Source: Ga0074130 sp035492055 (GTDB lineage Bacteria; Pseudomonadota; Gammaproteobacteria; Burkholderiales; Rhodocyclaceae). Taken from it: a DNA stretch of 28,104 nt. This document shows positions 21,908-28,104 of this stretch, one piece after another; the stretch's first letter is position 1, and each line of letters opens with the position of its first letter. The position numbers were made by a program, and so were the translations under genes. The notes under the pieces were generated by a model. It was given only the letters and a program-made list of their open reading frames with translations. It was not told the origin of the DNA and made no database searches. The DNA is taken from contig DATJJR010000068.1 of the NCBI GenBank assembly GCA_035492055.1, positions 1 to 28,104 on the forward strand. Direction: 5' to 3'.

Positions 21908-23125
21908 TCAGAAAAAAGTGATTTCGGATTCGGGAACGGTTACCGACGTATTGCTGTTATGCGTTTTGTGCTGTTCGGGCGCGGTGTAGGTCTGTGTCAG
22001 TCGATTGACCCAGGTTTCAGTGTCGAACGAACGATTTTCTACAGGCGTGGAAAGCTCGCCTGACAATCGATCGATGTCGCTTCTGATACCGCTCAATATC
22101 TGGCTGGTTCGATCCTGGAATTGCAGTGCAACGAGAACGTCCGAGATTTCGCGTTCGATCAGCAAACCCTCTTCGCGCAACAGCCCGGCGGAGCGACTCA
22201 GGTCTTCGGCCGAAACGCCGAAGGATTCGAGTACGCGTTCAATCATGTGCTCGGTGTTATCGAGCATGTCCTTGTCGCGTTCGGCGTATTCACGTGACGC
22301 ACGGAGGGCGCCGAGAATGCCGTTGTTGACCTTTTCGACGGTGTTGACGATGTGGCCGCCGGCTTCCCCGGAGAGGTTCGAGAGCTTGCGGACTTCGTCG
22401 GCGACGACGGAAAAACTGCGGCCGATCTCGCCGGCCCGTGCTGCTTCGATGGCAGCGTTGAGCGCGAGTAGATTGGTCTGCTTGGCGATACCGCCGACTT
22501 CCTCCGCCATGCCGCGCAAGGCGCTGGTGAAGCCGGACAATGCTTCGATTTCTTGCTGCAGATTCTGTTTGAATTCAAGCGAGGAACGCAGGCCGAGCGT
22601 GATTTCGCGCAGATTGTGCTGGCCTTGAGCGAGCAGTTCGAGAATGCCGCCATCGCTGTCATTACTGCCTGTGCTGGCGGTATTGACGGTGGCGTGCAGA
22701 CGCTGCGAGATGTCTGCGAAGCGCTGACTTAAATTTGAGATGGATATCTCGGTTTGACTGCGCGCCAATTCGATCTGCGCTGACCATACAGGTAGCAGTG
22801 CAGCGCACAGTTGACTAAGTGCCGTCTCCTGGCCCGTCGATAAAGACGGTATCAAGGGCGAAGCTGCGGATGAAGTGGGCGATTTGGCGGCAACGTCGTG
22901 CGCTGAATCTTCGTGTATTTCGCGAGGAACAATATCGCTTGTGCGCAGTATGCGAATACCGCAGGCAAACAGAATTGTCAGCGCGATGCCAATCGCAATT
23001 CGGATTTCCTGAGTGCGAGCAAGATCAAACGCAACGGTCGATGTGGCAGACAACCAAAGCAGTAGCCAAAGCACGGATAGTGTGAATCTGGCTTTTTTGT
23101 CATTTTCAGCACTTTGCAAAATCAC
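21908..23125 (-). CDS. methyl-accepting chemotaxis protein, membrane-anchored with almost no periplasmic domain
   Basis: A 405-residue chemoreceptor-like protein. Two N-terminal hydrophobic helices (about 14-33 and 41-60) are separated by only about 8 residues, so there is no room for a periplasmic ligand domain, and no HAMP is recognisable. A Ser/Pro-rich linker (about 62-100) precedes a shortened signalling hairpin with the conserved tip GGIAKQTNLLALNAAIEAARAGE. Input is therefore likely cytoplasmic, from the membrane, or from partner receptors. The protein ends in SEITFF, which lacks the spacing of the CheR pentapeptide. The start is GTG at 23125-23123, supported by AAGGGGAG 6 nt upstream. 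It is the first gene of the chemotaxis operon, so its upstream region holds the operon promoter. Confidence 0.9.
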   Translation of the reverse strand: MILQSAENDKKARFTLSVLWLLLWLSATSTVAFDLARTQEIRIAIGIALTILFACGIRILRTSDIVPREIHEDSAHDVAAKSPTSSAASPLIPSLSTGQETALSQLCAALLPVWSAQIELARSQTEISISNLSQRFADISQRLHATVNTASTGSNDSDGGILELLAQGQHNLREITLGLRSSLEFKQNLQQEIEALSGFTSALRGMAEEVGGIAKQTNLLALNAAIEAARAGEIGRSFSVVADEVRKLSNLSGEAGGHIVNTVEKVNNGILGALRASREYAERDKDMLDNTEHMIERVLESFGVSAEDLSRSAGLLREEGLLIEREISDVLVALQFQDRTSQILSGIRSDIDRLSGELSTPVENRSFDTETWVNRLTQTYTAPEQHKTHNSNTSVTVPESEITFF

Positions 23126-23142
23126 GATTGACTCCCCTTGAT

Positions 23143-23168
23143 GGCTTGAATTCAGTGAATATCAAGCC
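23143..23168 (-). other. inverted repeat in the leader of the chemotaxis operon
   Basis: GGCTTGA (23143-23149) and TCAAGCC (23162-23168) form a perfect 7-bp inverted repeat with a 12-nt spacer, ending 18 nt before the GTG start of the receptor gene. It could be an operator or a 5'-UTR hairpin close to the ribosome site. Confidence 0.35.
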
Positions 23169-23234
23169 TTGCAACCGGCATGCTTCAATTGTTGTTACTG
23201 CAAAGAATGGCGTAACAAATTGAAATGAAATATC

Positions 23235-23259
23235 GGCGCACACTGATTTTGTGTGCGCC
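23235..23259 (-). terminator. possible terminator after the NarL-type regulator gene
   Basis: A perfect 9-bp stem (GGCGCACAC, 23235-23243, with GTGTGCGCC, 23251-23259) and a 7-nt loop lies about 80 nt beyond the stop of the response regulator. On the minus strand it is followed by GATATTTCATTTC, which is AT-rich but not a clean T-run. It would separate the two-component pair from the chemotaxis operon. The rest of the 23126-23340 spacer shows no gene. Confidence 0.45.
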
Positions 23260-23340
23260 TTATACGGACATGCGGGTAGGGGGATGCTGAGTACGGCGGA
23301 GTGAAATGCCGGTGCGGCCCGGCAAACGAAGAACGATCGA

Positions 23341-23970
23341 TCAGTCGATCAAGTGATGGGCGAGGGCGTAGCGAATCAATTCGGCGCCACGTTGAAAGCC
23401 CATTTTTTCCATCAGGCGAGCCTTATGCGTGCTGACGGTTTTGTGGCTGATGAAAAGCAGTTCGGCAATGTGATTAACGGACTTGCCATCAGCGAGCAGT
23501 TTGAATACCTGCATCTCCCGCTGCGACAGGCGGTGATGGAGTGGTGTTTTCGGTGAAATCTCTTCGAAGGCAATTTTCTGCGCCAGTTGGGGATCCATCG
23601 AACGGCCGCCGGCGGCAACGTTTTTTACCGCGTCGAGCAGGATGGATGGGTCGCTGTTCTTGGTCAGATACCCGACGGCACCGGCTTGAAGTGCCTTGCG
23701 TGCGGATTGGGGACTGTCGTCGGCAGACAGCACCAGCACTGGTGTTTTTGGTTTGAGTTCACGTGCTTGCGCGATCATTTCGATGCCGCTCATATCCGGC
23801 ATGTTCATATCGAGAAGCAGTAGGTCGTAGTCATTATGCTGCAGGAAGTTGAGCATTTGCCCGCCGGAGACAGCCTCGTCGATCGTACTGACTTCCTGAG
23901 TCTGGGAGAAGAAAAGCTTGAGTCCGTTACGGACGATCGCGTGATCGTCGGCCATCAGCAGTTTGATCAT
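23341..23970 (-). CDS. NarL/FixJ-family response regulator
   Basis: A 209-residue two-domain transcription factor. The receiver (about 1-120) has D8/D9, phosphoacceptor D54 in LLLLDMNMPD and K104 in LTKNSD. A linker leads to a LuxR-type helix-turn-helix (about 145-205) with LSQREMQVFKLLADGKSVNHIAELLFISHKTVSTHKARLMEKM. The frame is open for 20 codons upstream, but MIKLLMADDHAIVRNG at 23970 is the normal start of this family; ribosome-site evidence is weak. It lies 142 nt after the NarX-type kinase gene on the same strand and is almost certainly its partner. Target genes are not known. Confidence 0.93.
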   Translation of the reverse strand: MIKLLMADDHAIVRNGLKLFFSQTQEVSTIDEAVSGGQMLNFLQHNDYDLLLLDMNMPDMSGIEMIAQARELKPKTPVLVLSADDSPQSARKALQAGAVGYLTKNSDPSILLDAVKNVAAGGRSMDPQLAQKIAFEEISPKTPLHHRLSQREMQVFKLLADGKSVNHIAELLFISHKTVSTHKARLMEKMGFQRGAELIRYALAHHLID

Positions 23971-24112
23971 GGTCCCGGTTTTGAAATAAAAACGTCCCAC
24001 ATTTTCCTTCATCCTCGACCGGGTGAGCATTAAAAATAGCTAATTCATTTCAGTCAACTTAAAAGAATCATTTTCCGCATATGTATTCCATTGAAAACAC
24101 TTCATGAAAATG

Positions 24113-25945
24113 TCATTGGACAGGCATGGAAAGCGGAATGGGAATGGCGATATGGATCACGGTGCCTTGTCCGGGTGTGCTTTGAATGGAAAGTTCGCCA
24201 TTCAGCAACATGACGCGCTCGCGTATGCCAACCAAACCAAGTGACTTTCGGCGTGGTGCGGACAGGTCAAAACCACTTCCATTATCTGCAATTTTTAAAT
24301 GGTAATGGCTCGGGCCGCGCGCCAGGGATATCTCGGCCTCCTGTGCGCCGGAATGTCGAACGATGTTGGTGACCGATTCCTGCACGATGCGAAACACGAC
24401 CGTTGCACCGACTTCATCGAGCGGGAGCTCATCTTCATCGAGCAACAGTCTGAACGCGATTCCCGTATGTGAGGAAAAGCTGTCGACCAGATCGGCGAGT
24501 GCAGCGTGGAGCCCCATGTTGAGCATGATGGGGCGTGCATTCGTGGTGATGTGACGAATCTCGCGGCTTGCCTGATCGATGATATCGAGTGCTTCGTGAA
24601 TGCTCTTTTCAATGAAACTCTTGCCCGGGTCGATCTGCGGTCGCAACAGTGCGAGACGGAAACGCAACGCGGTGAGGAGTTGGCCGAGCTCATCGTGAAT
24701 CTCGAGCGCGATGCGCCGCCGCTCGTTTTCACGGGCGGCTTCCTTTTGCGCAGCCAATTGCGCGGCTAGCTCGTCAAGCGGCCGGCCGGCATCGGTTTTG
24801 ACCAATGGAAGAATATCGAGCGCGATTGCAAAGACGGACACAATCTCGCCCTGAGCCGAGAATTTGGGTACGTAGCGGATGCGGTAGTGATACTGCCTGT
24901 GTGTCGACGATGACCAGGCCAGCTCCTTTTCCAGCGCTTCGCCGTATTCGATGGCGTTCTTCACGGCAGACTGCGTTTCAGCAACCAAAGGATGCGCTTC
25001 ATGTCCAGGTGCAAACGGTGGCAGCAGTTCAAGTTCCCGAAATAGATGCGCGGCCGTTTCATTCAGATAAGTACAGCGGCCGACGCTGTCAAAGCACATG
25101 ATGACGTTTGGCGAGCGGCTGATGAACGTTTCGAATTCTTGCGAGCCTTGCTGCAGCGCTTGCAGCTTTTCCTGCTGTTCGCTCATATCCTGGCCAATCG
25201 CCAGCACGGAACGCACCTCTCCGGTTGGCAGCCATTCGGGGAAAAGCATGATGCGACAGCGCTTGACAGCATCGCCTGCATTGATTTCGTGCGCGTATTC
25301 CTTGTATTGCCCGCTGTTCAATACCTCGCGAATATGGGTTTCGTAGATCTCGCCGGCTTTGCCGCCGGGAAATTCGCTCGGTTTTTTGCCGATGAGCATT
25401 CCCGCCGTATGTTCGTAACTTTGCGCAACGAAGGGGTTGACGTAAATACGCCGACAGGCTGTATCGAAACGCACGATGCCGGTCTTGGTGTGCTCTGCAA
25501 TCAGACGAAATTCGGCTTCACGCAAGGCAAGCATATGCTCGCGGCTTTTCTGCAGGGAAACATCGTCGATAAAACCAATGATCTGGGCCAGTGCGCCCGA
25601 TTCGTCATACAAAGGTGTCAGGAGGGCTTTGACATGCTGTTCGTAGCCTTCGAGCAACAGCGTGTCCTCGTGTTCGAAGAACAGCGGACGTTGTTCCTGT
25701 GCCGTGTGCGAAGCGATTGCGTCCATTGCGGAACGCAAGCCGGTCGCATAGTCGGGATGGCTTAACCGTACAGCGTTGTTTAGCAACGCGGTGGCGCTTC
25801 GATTCAGCAGGATGAAATCGAGGTTGCCGCTTGGGGTGGGTTCTGCAACGAAGAAACCGTACGGTGAATATTCGAAGAACTTCTGGTACAGCATGGACAT
25901 GCGTTGCGAATGCTGGGCAGAGTCTGATTCCAAGGGTGTATCCAT
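24113..25945 (-). CDS. soluble NarX-type histidine kinase with three PAS domains
   Basis: A 610-residue sensor kinase without membrane segments. Three PAS-like domains lie at about 20-135, 145-257 and 268-380. The kinase core is of the HisKA_3 family: phosphoacceptor H417 in ERRRIALEIHDELGQLL, then an HATPase with the N-box QESVTNIVRHS (522-532), DNGSGFD (554-560) and the GLVGIRERV segment (570-578). The second PAS includes a KTGIVRFDTACRRIYVNPF opening; no heme or flavin ligand is identifiable by eye. The start ATG at 25945 has no Shine-Dalgarno, and a CTTAAT hexamer lies 6 nt upstream. The response regulator follows after 142 nt. A 391-nt non-coding spacer lies upstream. Confidence 0.92.
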   Translation of the reverse strand: MDTPLESDSAQHSQRMSMLYQKFFEYSPYGFFVAEPTPSGNLDFILLNRSATALLNNAVRLSHPDYATGLRSAMDAIASHTAQEQRPLFFEHEDTLLLEGYEQHVKALLTPLYDESGALAQIIGFIDDVSLQKSREHMLALREAEFRLIAEHTKTGIVRFDTACRRIYVNPFVAQSYEHTAGMLIGKKPSEFPGGKAGEIYETHIREVLNSGQYKEYAHEINAGDAVKRCRIMLFPEWLPTGEVRSVLAIGQDMSEQQEKLQALQQGSQEFETFISRSPNVIMCFDSVGRCTYLNETAAHLFRELELLPPFAPGHEAHPLVAETQSAVKNAIEYGEALEKELAWSSSTHRQYHYRIRYVPKFSAQGEIVSVFAIALDILPLVKTDAGRPLDELAAQLAAQKEAARENERRRIALEIHDELGQLLTALRFRLALLRPQIDPGKSFIEKSIHEALDIIDQASREIRHITTNARPIMLNMGLHAALADLVDSFSSHTGIAFRLLLDEDELPLDEVGATVVFRIVQESVTNIVRHSGAQEAEISLARGPSHYHLKIADNGSGFDLSAPRRKSLGLVGIRERVMLLNGELSIQSTPGQGTVIHIAIPIPLSMPVQ

Positions 25946-26150
25946 TGCAGCATTAAGGAAGCGCTAGCGTTCGGATCGAAGGCAATTGGGGTTTGACTTT
26001 GATATAGGCGACGTTCGGGTTAGCGACGCAGCAGATATCGTTCCAGGCTCAATGTGTCTGGAGAATGACAGGGTTATCCTGATTCAACCATCGGTCATGG
26101 CTGATATTTGTGTGGGCTTGGGCTTAGCTTTATGTCGGCCCCTGCCTACG

Positions 26151-26167
26151 ATGCGGGTATCCCGCAT
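26151..26167. repeat. short palindrome
   Basis: ATGCGGG (26151-26157), TAT and CCCGCAT (26161-26167) make a perfect 7-bp hairpin or a compact operator. It lies about 205 nt upstream of the kinase start. No T-run follows on either strand. Confidence 0.35.
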
Positions 26168-26270
26168 TGCGTTCTTGTCTGTGCGGGATTCGCGGCGATT
26201 GTGATTCAGGACGCCCGGCTTGAGAAGCGCAAGCTTTCGAATTTGCCCGTAATGCGAAATACGCTGTTTT

Positions 26271-26320
26271 AAAAAAGCACGCTTGAGAAATGCGTATTTT
26301 TGACGGACTTGCGTGTTTTT
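26271..26320 (-). terminator. possible terminator of the Ada-AlkA gene
   Basis: On the minus strand AAAAACACGC (26320-26311) pairs with GCGTG plus a T-run (26282-26271, ending CTTTTTT), with one bulged base and a 28-nt loop. It begins 17 nt after the stop of the Ada-AlkA gene. The loop is long and its bases can instead pair with an upstream AAATACGC repeat, so efficiency is uncertain. Confidence 0.45.
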
Positions 26321-26336
26321 CCGAATCCTGCCCGAG

Positions 26337-27839
26337 TTAGCGCTGCTTGGCCTGATTCGCCGACTGCCACAAATACCATGCCGCCGTCGAGCGATAGGGG
26401 GCCCATGATGCCCCGATGGATGCGAGTTCGCGTGGCTTTGGTTGTTGCGGCAGTTTCTTCAATACCTTCCAGCCTTCGCGTACGCCGAAATCGTCCACGG
26501 GCAGTACGTCCTGGCGCTCCAGATTGAATATGAGGAGCATTTCCACCGTCCAGCGCCCCACGCCCCGGATGGTCGTCAGGCGCTTGATGAGCGCATCGTT
26601 GTCGAGCATTTCCGCTTCGGACTTGGTGGGGACAACACCATCAACGGTTTTTTGCGCGATGTCGCGAATCGCAGCGATCTTGCTGGCTGAAAAACCGCAA
26701 GCGCGCATCGCAACCTCATCCGTCGCCAACACTTCCGCTGCCGAAGGAAAATCCTTGCCCGGGAAGCGGGCCAGAAAGCGTCCGAGAATCGCCTCGGCGG
26801 CCTTGCCATGGATCTGTTGATAGGCAACGGAGCGGATCAGCGCTTGATACGGTTCGCGTTGCGACTTGGCGCTTAGCCCGCACGGACCGACCCGAGTGAT
26901 CAGGCCAATCCAGTCTGGATCGCAGGCGGCGAGGTATTCATTGGCCGGTGTACGCAATGCATCGGGTAGTGCGGCCGTGGATGACACTGCGGATTTCAGC
27001 GGCTCACCAGCTTGCGTGTATTCACGTTGCAGCAGTGCCTGCTTGCGTTCCAGGCCCCAGCGATAGCCGGACAATGTGCCGTCGCCGCGCAAGACGCGAT
27101 GGCAGGGAATCGCGACGGCCAGCACGTTGGCGGCACACGCACCGGCGACCGCACGCACGGCGTTGGGTTCGCCCAGATGACGAGCAACGTCGGCATAGCT
27201 GACGATGCCGCCCGGCGGAATCGTTTGTAATGCCTGCCACACACGCTGTTGAAATGCTGTGCCGCGAATGTCGAGCGGCAGGTCGAGGCCGATGGCCGGC
27301 GCTTCGACGAAGCCGACGACCTTGGCGACCCAGTCATCGAAACCGGGATCGTCGCCGATCAATTCAGCCTTGGGGAAACGGTCTTGCAGTTCGCGTAGCA
27401 GGACGTCGGCATCGTCGTCCAGCGCGATGTGGCACAAGCCCTTGGCGGTGGCAGCGACAAGAATCGCGCCGAGATTGCATTGGCCAATGGCAAAGCGGAT
27501 GGTTTCGGCCGCGCCACCTTTGCGGAAACGCGCTGGCGTCATGCCAAGCATGTTGGTGCTGTGTGCGTAGAAGGCGGCATTCGAGTCGTAGCCGCTGGCG
27601 TAGATGGCTTCGGTGACGGGCGCGCCGTTGCTGAGATGCTTTTTCAATTGCTTGCTCCGATGTACTTGCGCATAGGCCTTGGGCGTGACGCCAGTGGTCT
27701 GCTTGAACAGCCGATGAAAGTGATGCGGGCTGAGGCCGGACGCGGCAGCAAGTTCCGTGAGCGACGGCGGTGTCAACGAGGCGGAGACAGCAGCTTCGAT
27801 ATGGCGGCAGGCCGCAGCAATCAAGTCGGATTTTTTCAT
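26337..27839 (-). CDS. AraC-HTH / O6-methylguanine-DNA methyltransferase / AlkA-type 3-methyladenine glycosylase fusion
   Basis: A 500-residue protein for repair of alkylated DNA. Residues 1-108 are an AraC-type helix-turn-helix as in Ada (ASGLSPHHFHRLFKQTTGVTPKAY). Residues about 112-273 are an Ada/Ogt methyltransferase with acceptor C246 in IPCHRV. After a linker, residues about 290-492 are an AlkA-type glycosylase with a helix-hairpin-helix IRGVGRWTVEML (424-435) and catalytic D450 in LPVDDF. The N-terminal zinc domain of Ada, whose Cys senses methyl-phosphotriesters and turns Ada into an activator, is absent; the upstream DNA encodes the end of a different gene. I chose ATG 27839 because the homology begins there; the frame stays open to 28097 but that extension overlaps the NRDE gene. 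No Shine-Dalgarno is seen. Confidence 0.93.
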   Translation of the reverse strand: MKKSDLIAAACRHIEAAVSASLTPPSLTELAAASGLSPHHFHRLFKQTTGVTPKAYAQVHRSKQLKKHLSNGAPVTEAIYASGYDSNAAFYAHSTNMLGMTPARFRKGGAAETIRFAIGQCNLGAILVAATAKGLCHIALDDDADVLLRELQDRFPKAELIGDDPGFDDWVAKVVGFVEAPAIGLDLPLDIRGTAFQQRVWQALQTIPPGGIVSYADVARHLGEPNAVRAVAGACAANVLAVAIPCHRVLRGDGTLSGYRWGLERKQALLQREYTQAGEPLKSAVSSTAALPDALRTPANEYLAACDPDWIGLITRVGPCGLSAKSQREPYQALIRSVAYQQIHGKAAEAILGRFLARFPGKDFPSAAEVLATDEVAMRACGFSASKIAAIRDIAQKTVDGVVPTKSEAEMLDNDALIKRLTTIRGVGRWTVEMLLIFNLERQDVLPVDDFGVREGWKVLKKLPQQPKPRELASIGASWAPYRSTAAWYLWQSANQAKQR

Positions 27840-27903
27840 GCGGGCATTGTGATCCAGGACGCGGCGAAAAACTTCCGCTTTCTTGCGCCCTTGTTGCTCT
27901 TGT

Positions 27904-28104
27904 TTATAGGGTGATGCAAACCGCGCCCCCGGCCACCCCGTTTTCTTCCCATGTCTGCTCGCTGAAGTCGATTCGGCCCTGTGTGTCGCGCCGCAGCACT
28001 GCCGAGCTGCGTGTGCCATAGACCGGTGTGGCGACAAAGATGGATGACAATTCCCGCTCGCGATCCAGACCAACGCCGGTGCTTGGAAGTGCTTCATCGG
28101 GATG
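27904..28104 (-). CDS. NRDE-family (TANGO2/DUF833) protein, C-terminal end (cut by window edge)
   Basis: Reading the minus strand from 28104, 66 codons run to a TAA at 27906-27904. They contain LPSTGVGLDRERELSSIFV, then YGTRSSAVL and a strand pattern ending FSEQTW, which match the C-terminal part of NRDE-domain proteins (TANGO2 homologues). The YGTRSS segment is the best marker. The function of bacterial members is unknown. The gene continues beyond the window and lies 64 nt upstream of the Ada-AlkA gene on the same strand. A longer frame over the same bases is the unused extension of the Ada-AlkA gene. Confidence 0.8.
   Translation of the reverse strand, partial: HPDEALPSTGVGLDRERELSSIFVATPVYGTRSSAVLRRDTQGRIDFSEQTWEENGVAGGAVCITL

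Larger units (their letters stand above)
25946..26336. other. 391-nt intergenic region without a recognisable gene
   Basis: No convincing reading frame is seen here on either strand. It must contain the promoter of the three-PAS kinase (left side, minus strand) and the 3' region of the Ada-AlkA gene (right side). Visible structures are the palindrome at 26151-26167, an 8-bp inverted repeat AAATACGC/GCGTATTT (26257-26264 and 26292-26299), and a terminator-like element at 26271-26320. The right part is clearly more AT-rich than the coding sequence around it. A small RNA cannot be excluded. Confidence 0.5.

Noticed and set aside
23225..23242. GCCGATAT on the minus strand, resembling a flagellar sigma-28 -10 box upstream of the chemotaxis operon
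   Set aside because: No TAAA-type -35 is present at the required spacing, and the hexamer is partly inside a 9-bp hairpin better explained as a terminator.
27840..28097. An 86-residue N-terminal extension of the Ada-AlkA protein, possibly a replacement sensor domain
   Set aside because: The residues show no domain pattern and the same DNA encodes the NRDE-family C-terminus in another frame; homology starts at 27839.
1..28104. CRISPR arrays, insertion sequences, integrase or phage genes, toxin-antitoxin pairs and tRNA genes
   Set aside because: No regularly spaced repeats, terminal inverted repeats, transposase-like proteins or cloverleaf sequences were recognised; the content looks like core chromosome.

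Overview
The window looks like chromosomal DNA from a betaproteobacterium, most likely Rhodocyclales or a close relative. This is inferred from the dapC-dapD-pilU-dapE order, an ahpC of the FNC type next to ahpF, and the overall protein style; I could not run a search to confirm it. It is GC-rich and densely coded, and shows no tRNA, rRNA, insertion sequence, phage gene or CRISPR array.

Layout. (1) 1-3543, minus strand: dapC, dapD, pilU and the 5' part of dapE, i.e. the succinylase branch of lysine/diaminopimelate synthesis with a twitching-motility ATPase inside it. (2) 3606-7946, plus strand: an EamA-family transporter, then ahpC-ahpF (peroxide defence) behind an almost textbook OxyR site and closed by a very strong terminator, then a second EamA transporter. 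(3) 8049-12368, plus strand: a three-gene signalling module made of a soluble double-PAS hybrid histidine kinase with two receivers, a single-domain receiver, and a response regulator with two DHp-like modules, a receiver and a class III cyclase whose residues predict an adenylate cyclase. (4) 12424-14380, plus strand: tadA, an L,D-transpeptidase/GNAT fusion and a DUF938 methyltransferase, joined by ATGA overlaps. (5) 14423-23125, minus strand: a complete chemotaxis operon reading receptor-like protein, cheY, STAS, cheA, receptor, cheW, cheR, cheD, cheB. (6) 23341-25945, minus strand: a NarL-type response regulator and a soluble three-PAS NarX-type kinase. (7) 26337-28104, minus strand: an Ada-type regulator/methyltransferase fused to an AlkA-type glycosylase, and the 3' end of an NRDE-family gene.

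How it fits together. About half of the window is signal transduction. In the chemotaxis operon two receptors feed CheA/CheW; CheR, CheB and CheD adapt the receptors and CheY carries the output. CheA also carries a pair of 24-residue motifs like those of cyclic-di-GMP-binding MshEN domains, so second-messenger input to taxis is possible. The PAS kinase-receiver-cyclase module probably turns a soluble PAS-sensed cue into cAMP. No classical HPt protein is encoded in that module, and the kinase-less DHp modules of the cyclase could fill the gap. The most unusual items are this cyclase, the CheA insert, the Ada-AlkA fusion without the Ada N-terminal sensor domain, and the L,D-transpeptidase-GNAT fusion.
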